From: Deltaproteobacteria bacterium
GTDB taxonomy: Bacteria > Desulfobacterota > DAOWNY01
Direction of reading: 5' to 3'
DNA length: 14,695 nt
Assembly (NCBI GenBank): GCA_030642325.1
Contig: DAOWNY010000015.1
Span: forward strand, 1 to 14,695
A model generated the notes under the pieces. It had not been told where the DNA came from. It saw only the letters and a program-made list of their open reading frames with translations, and searched no databases. Position numbers and translations under genes: made by a program. Positions 14,263 through 14,695 of this stretch are shown here, one piece after another. How positions within the stretch are numbered: position 1 is the first letter of the stretch; every line of letters starts with the position of its first letter.

Positions 14263-14276
14263 TTATTAACCATTTA
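14248..14276. repeat. 11-bp tandem repeat over the start of the TPR-type gene
   Basis: CCATTTATTAA is present in two full copies and a third partial one. On the coding strand each copy supplies an ATG, in three different frames, and only the middle one (14262) opens the long frame. Confidence 0.8.
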
Positions 14277-14533
14277 GCAGCTTTATATTTTATATTTATT
14301 GTAAGAATTGTTTTTGCCTGGTAAACCTGTTTACTTTTTTAAAATATTTAATCCGCGGCTAAATAAAAATACTTTTACCCACCAGCTATTTACTTAAGAA
14401 GATATTCCTCTATATACAATTATTTCTCCAAATTCACAAACATTTTTTGCAGTTTTTCTATAATTAAGGATAGGGATAATACTAAAAAGTCTTTAATTGT
14501 TACAAATTTATTAAAAACTGTGAATTATTACCC

Positions 14534-14695
14534 TTATTTAGTTATATAGGCAACCATCTCTCCCATTCTTGTGGAAAATCCCCATTCATTATCATACCAG
14601 GAGAGTACTTTCAGCATTCTTTTACCGATCATTTTGGTGGATAGTCCGTCAACGATGGATGAATGGGTATTTCCTGTAAAATCGATGGAAACCAG
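14534..14695 (-). CDS. gap: Glyceraldehyde-3-phosphate dehydrogenase, C-terminal end (gene runs off the window)
   Basis: The last 53 codons of a phosphorylating GAPDH, the NAD(P)-dependent enzyme that makes 1,3-bisphosphoglycerate. The frame is open to the window edge and ends at TAA. The diagnostic C-terminal block is present: VSIDFTGNTHSSIVDGLST, with the catalytic-domain TGNTHSSIVD, followed by LKVLSWYDNEWGFSTRM, the near-invariant WYDNEWG tail. The catalytic Cys and Rossmann fold lie beyond the right edge. It is followed, after 271 bp without a recognisable gene or clear terminator, by the TPR-type gene, pgk and tpiA on the same strand, giving three successive triose-phosphate enzymes in one block. 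Confidence 0.95.
   Translation of the reverse strand: MVSIDFTGNTHSSIVDGLSTKMIGKRMLKVLSWYDNEWGFSTRMGEMVAYITK

Noticed and set aside
14316..14341. Small hairpin GTAAA-CCTG-TTTAC followed by TTTTTT on the plus strand
   Set aside because: The stem is only 5 bp and there is no plus-strand gene to terminate; weak and probably chance in AT-rich DNA.
14455..14502. Possible terminator hairpin AATTAAGGA/TCTTTAATT after gap
   Set aside because: On the minus strand, where gap lies, the stem has an A-C mismatch and no U-run follows; not convincing.

Overview
This 14.7-kb window is bacterial chromosome from an AT-rich, Gram-negative anaerobe. The best guess is Desulfobacterota (the former Deltaproteobacteria). 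The grounds are the gap-pgk-tpiA-secG-tRNA-Leu block, the receiver-domain style resembling hybrid kinases of that group, the ComEA-like protein, and an archaeal-flavoured thiamine operon. This is inference from protein style; there is no rRNA here to fix the taxon. Apart from the recJ fragment at the left edge, every recognisable gene lies on the minus strand.

Layout, left to right. (1) 1-663: the C-terminal third of recJ (+). (2) 664-1261: a decayed IS3-family transposase end (frameshifted), a strong inverted repeat and otherwise non-coding DNA. (3) tRNA-Thr(CGT) and a small secreted protein of unknown function whose proper start codon seems to be AUA or a lost AUG. (4) 1965-2041: degenerate 7-bp-periodic repeats. 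(5) 2094-6479: a complete thiamine operon transcribed leftward from a consensus sigma-70 promoter through a TPP riboswitch and an intrinsic terminator. Its genes are thiamine pyrophosphokinase, Thi4-type thiazole synthase, a ThiD-ThiN fusion and ThiC. (6) 6558-7013: an orphan receiver domain. (7) 7447-10703: tRNA-Pro(TGG), rdgB, rph, a YhaM-like OB-HD nuclease, a bidirectional terminator and a ComEA-like helix-hairpin-helix protein with a tiny upstream ORF. (8) 10875-14695: tRNA-Leu(GAG), secG, tpiA, pgk, an uncharacterised TPR-tailed protein and the 3' end of gap.

How the genes work together. The thiamine operon makes the pyrimidine half with ThiC and phosphorylates it with the ThiD domain. 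It makes the thiazole half with Thi4 instead of ThiG/ThiS/ThiF/ThiO, and joins the halves with the ThiN domain instead of ThiE. A kinase acting on free thiamine sits first in the operon, so the ThiL step is not accounted for here. The glycolytic block encodes three consecutive triose-phosphate enzymes. The rph, rdgB and YhaM-like genes form an RNA/nucleotide housekeeping cluster.

The most interesting items are the unusual combination in the thiamine operon, the structured thi4-thiD junction (competing hairpins plus an anti-Shine-Dalgarno-like loop), the start-codon anomaly of the secreted protein, and the heptad repeats. I found no CRISPR array, phage, defence island or intact mobile element, and nothing I would claim as a wholly new system.
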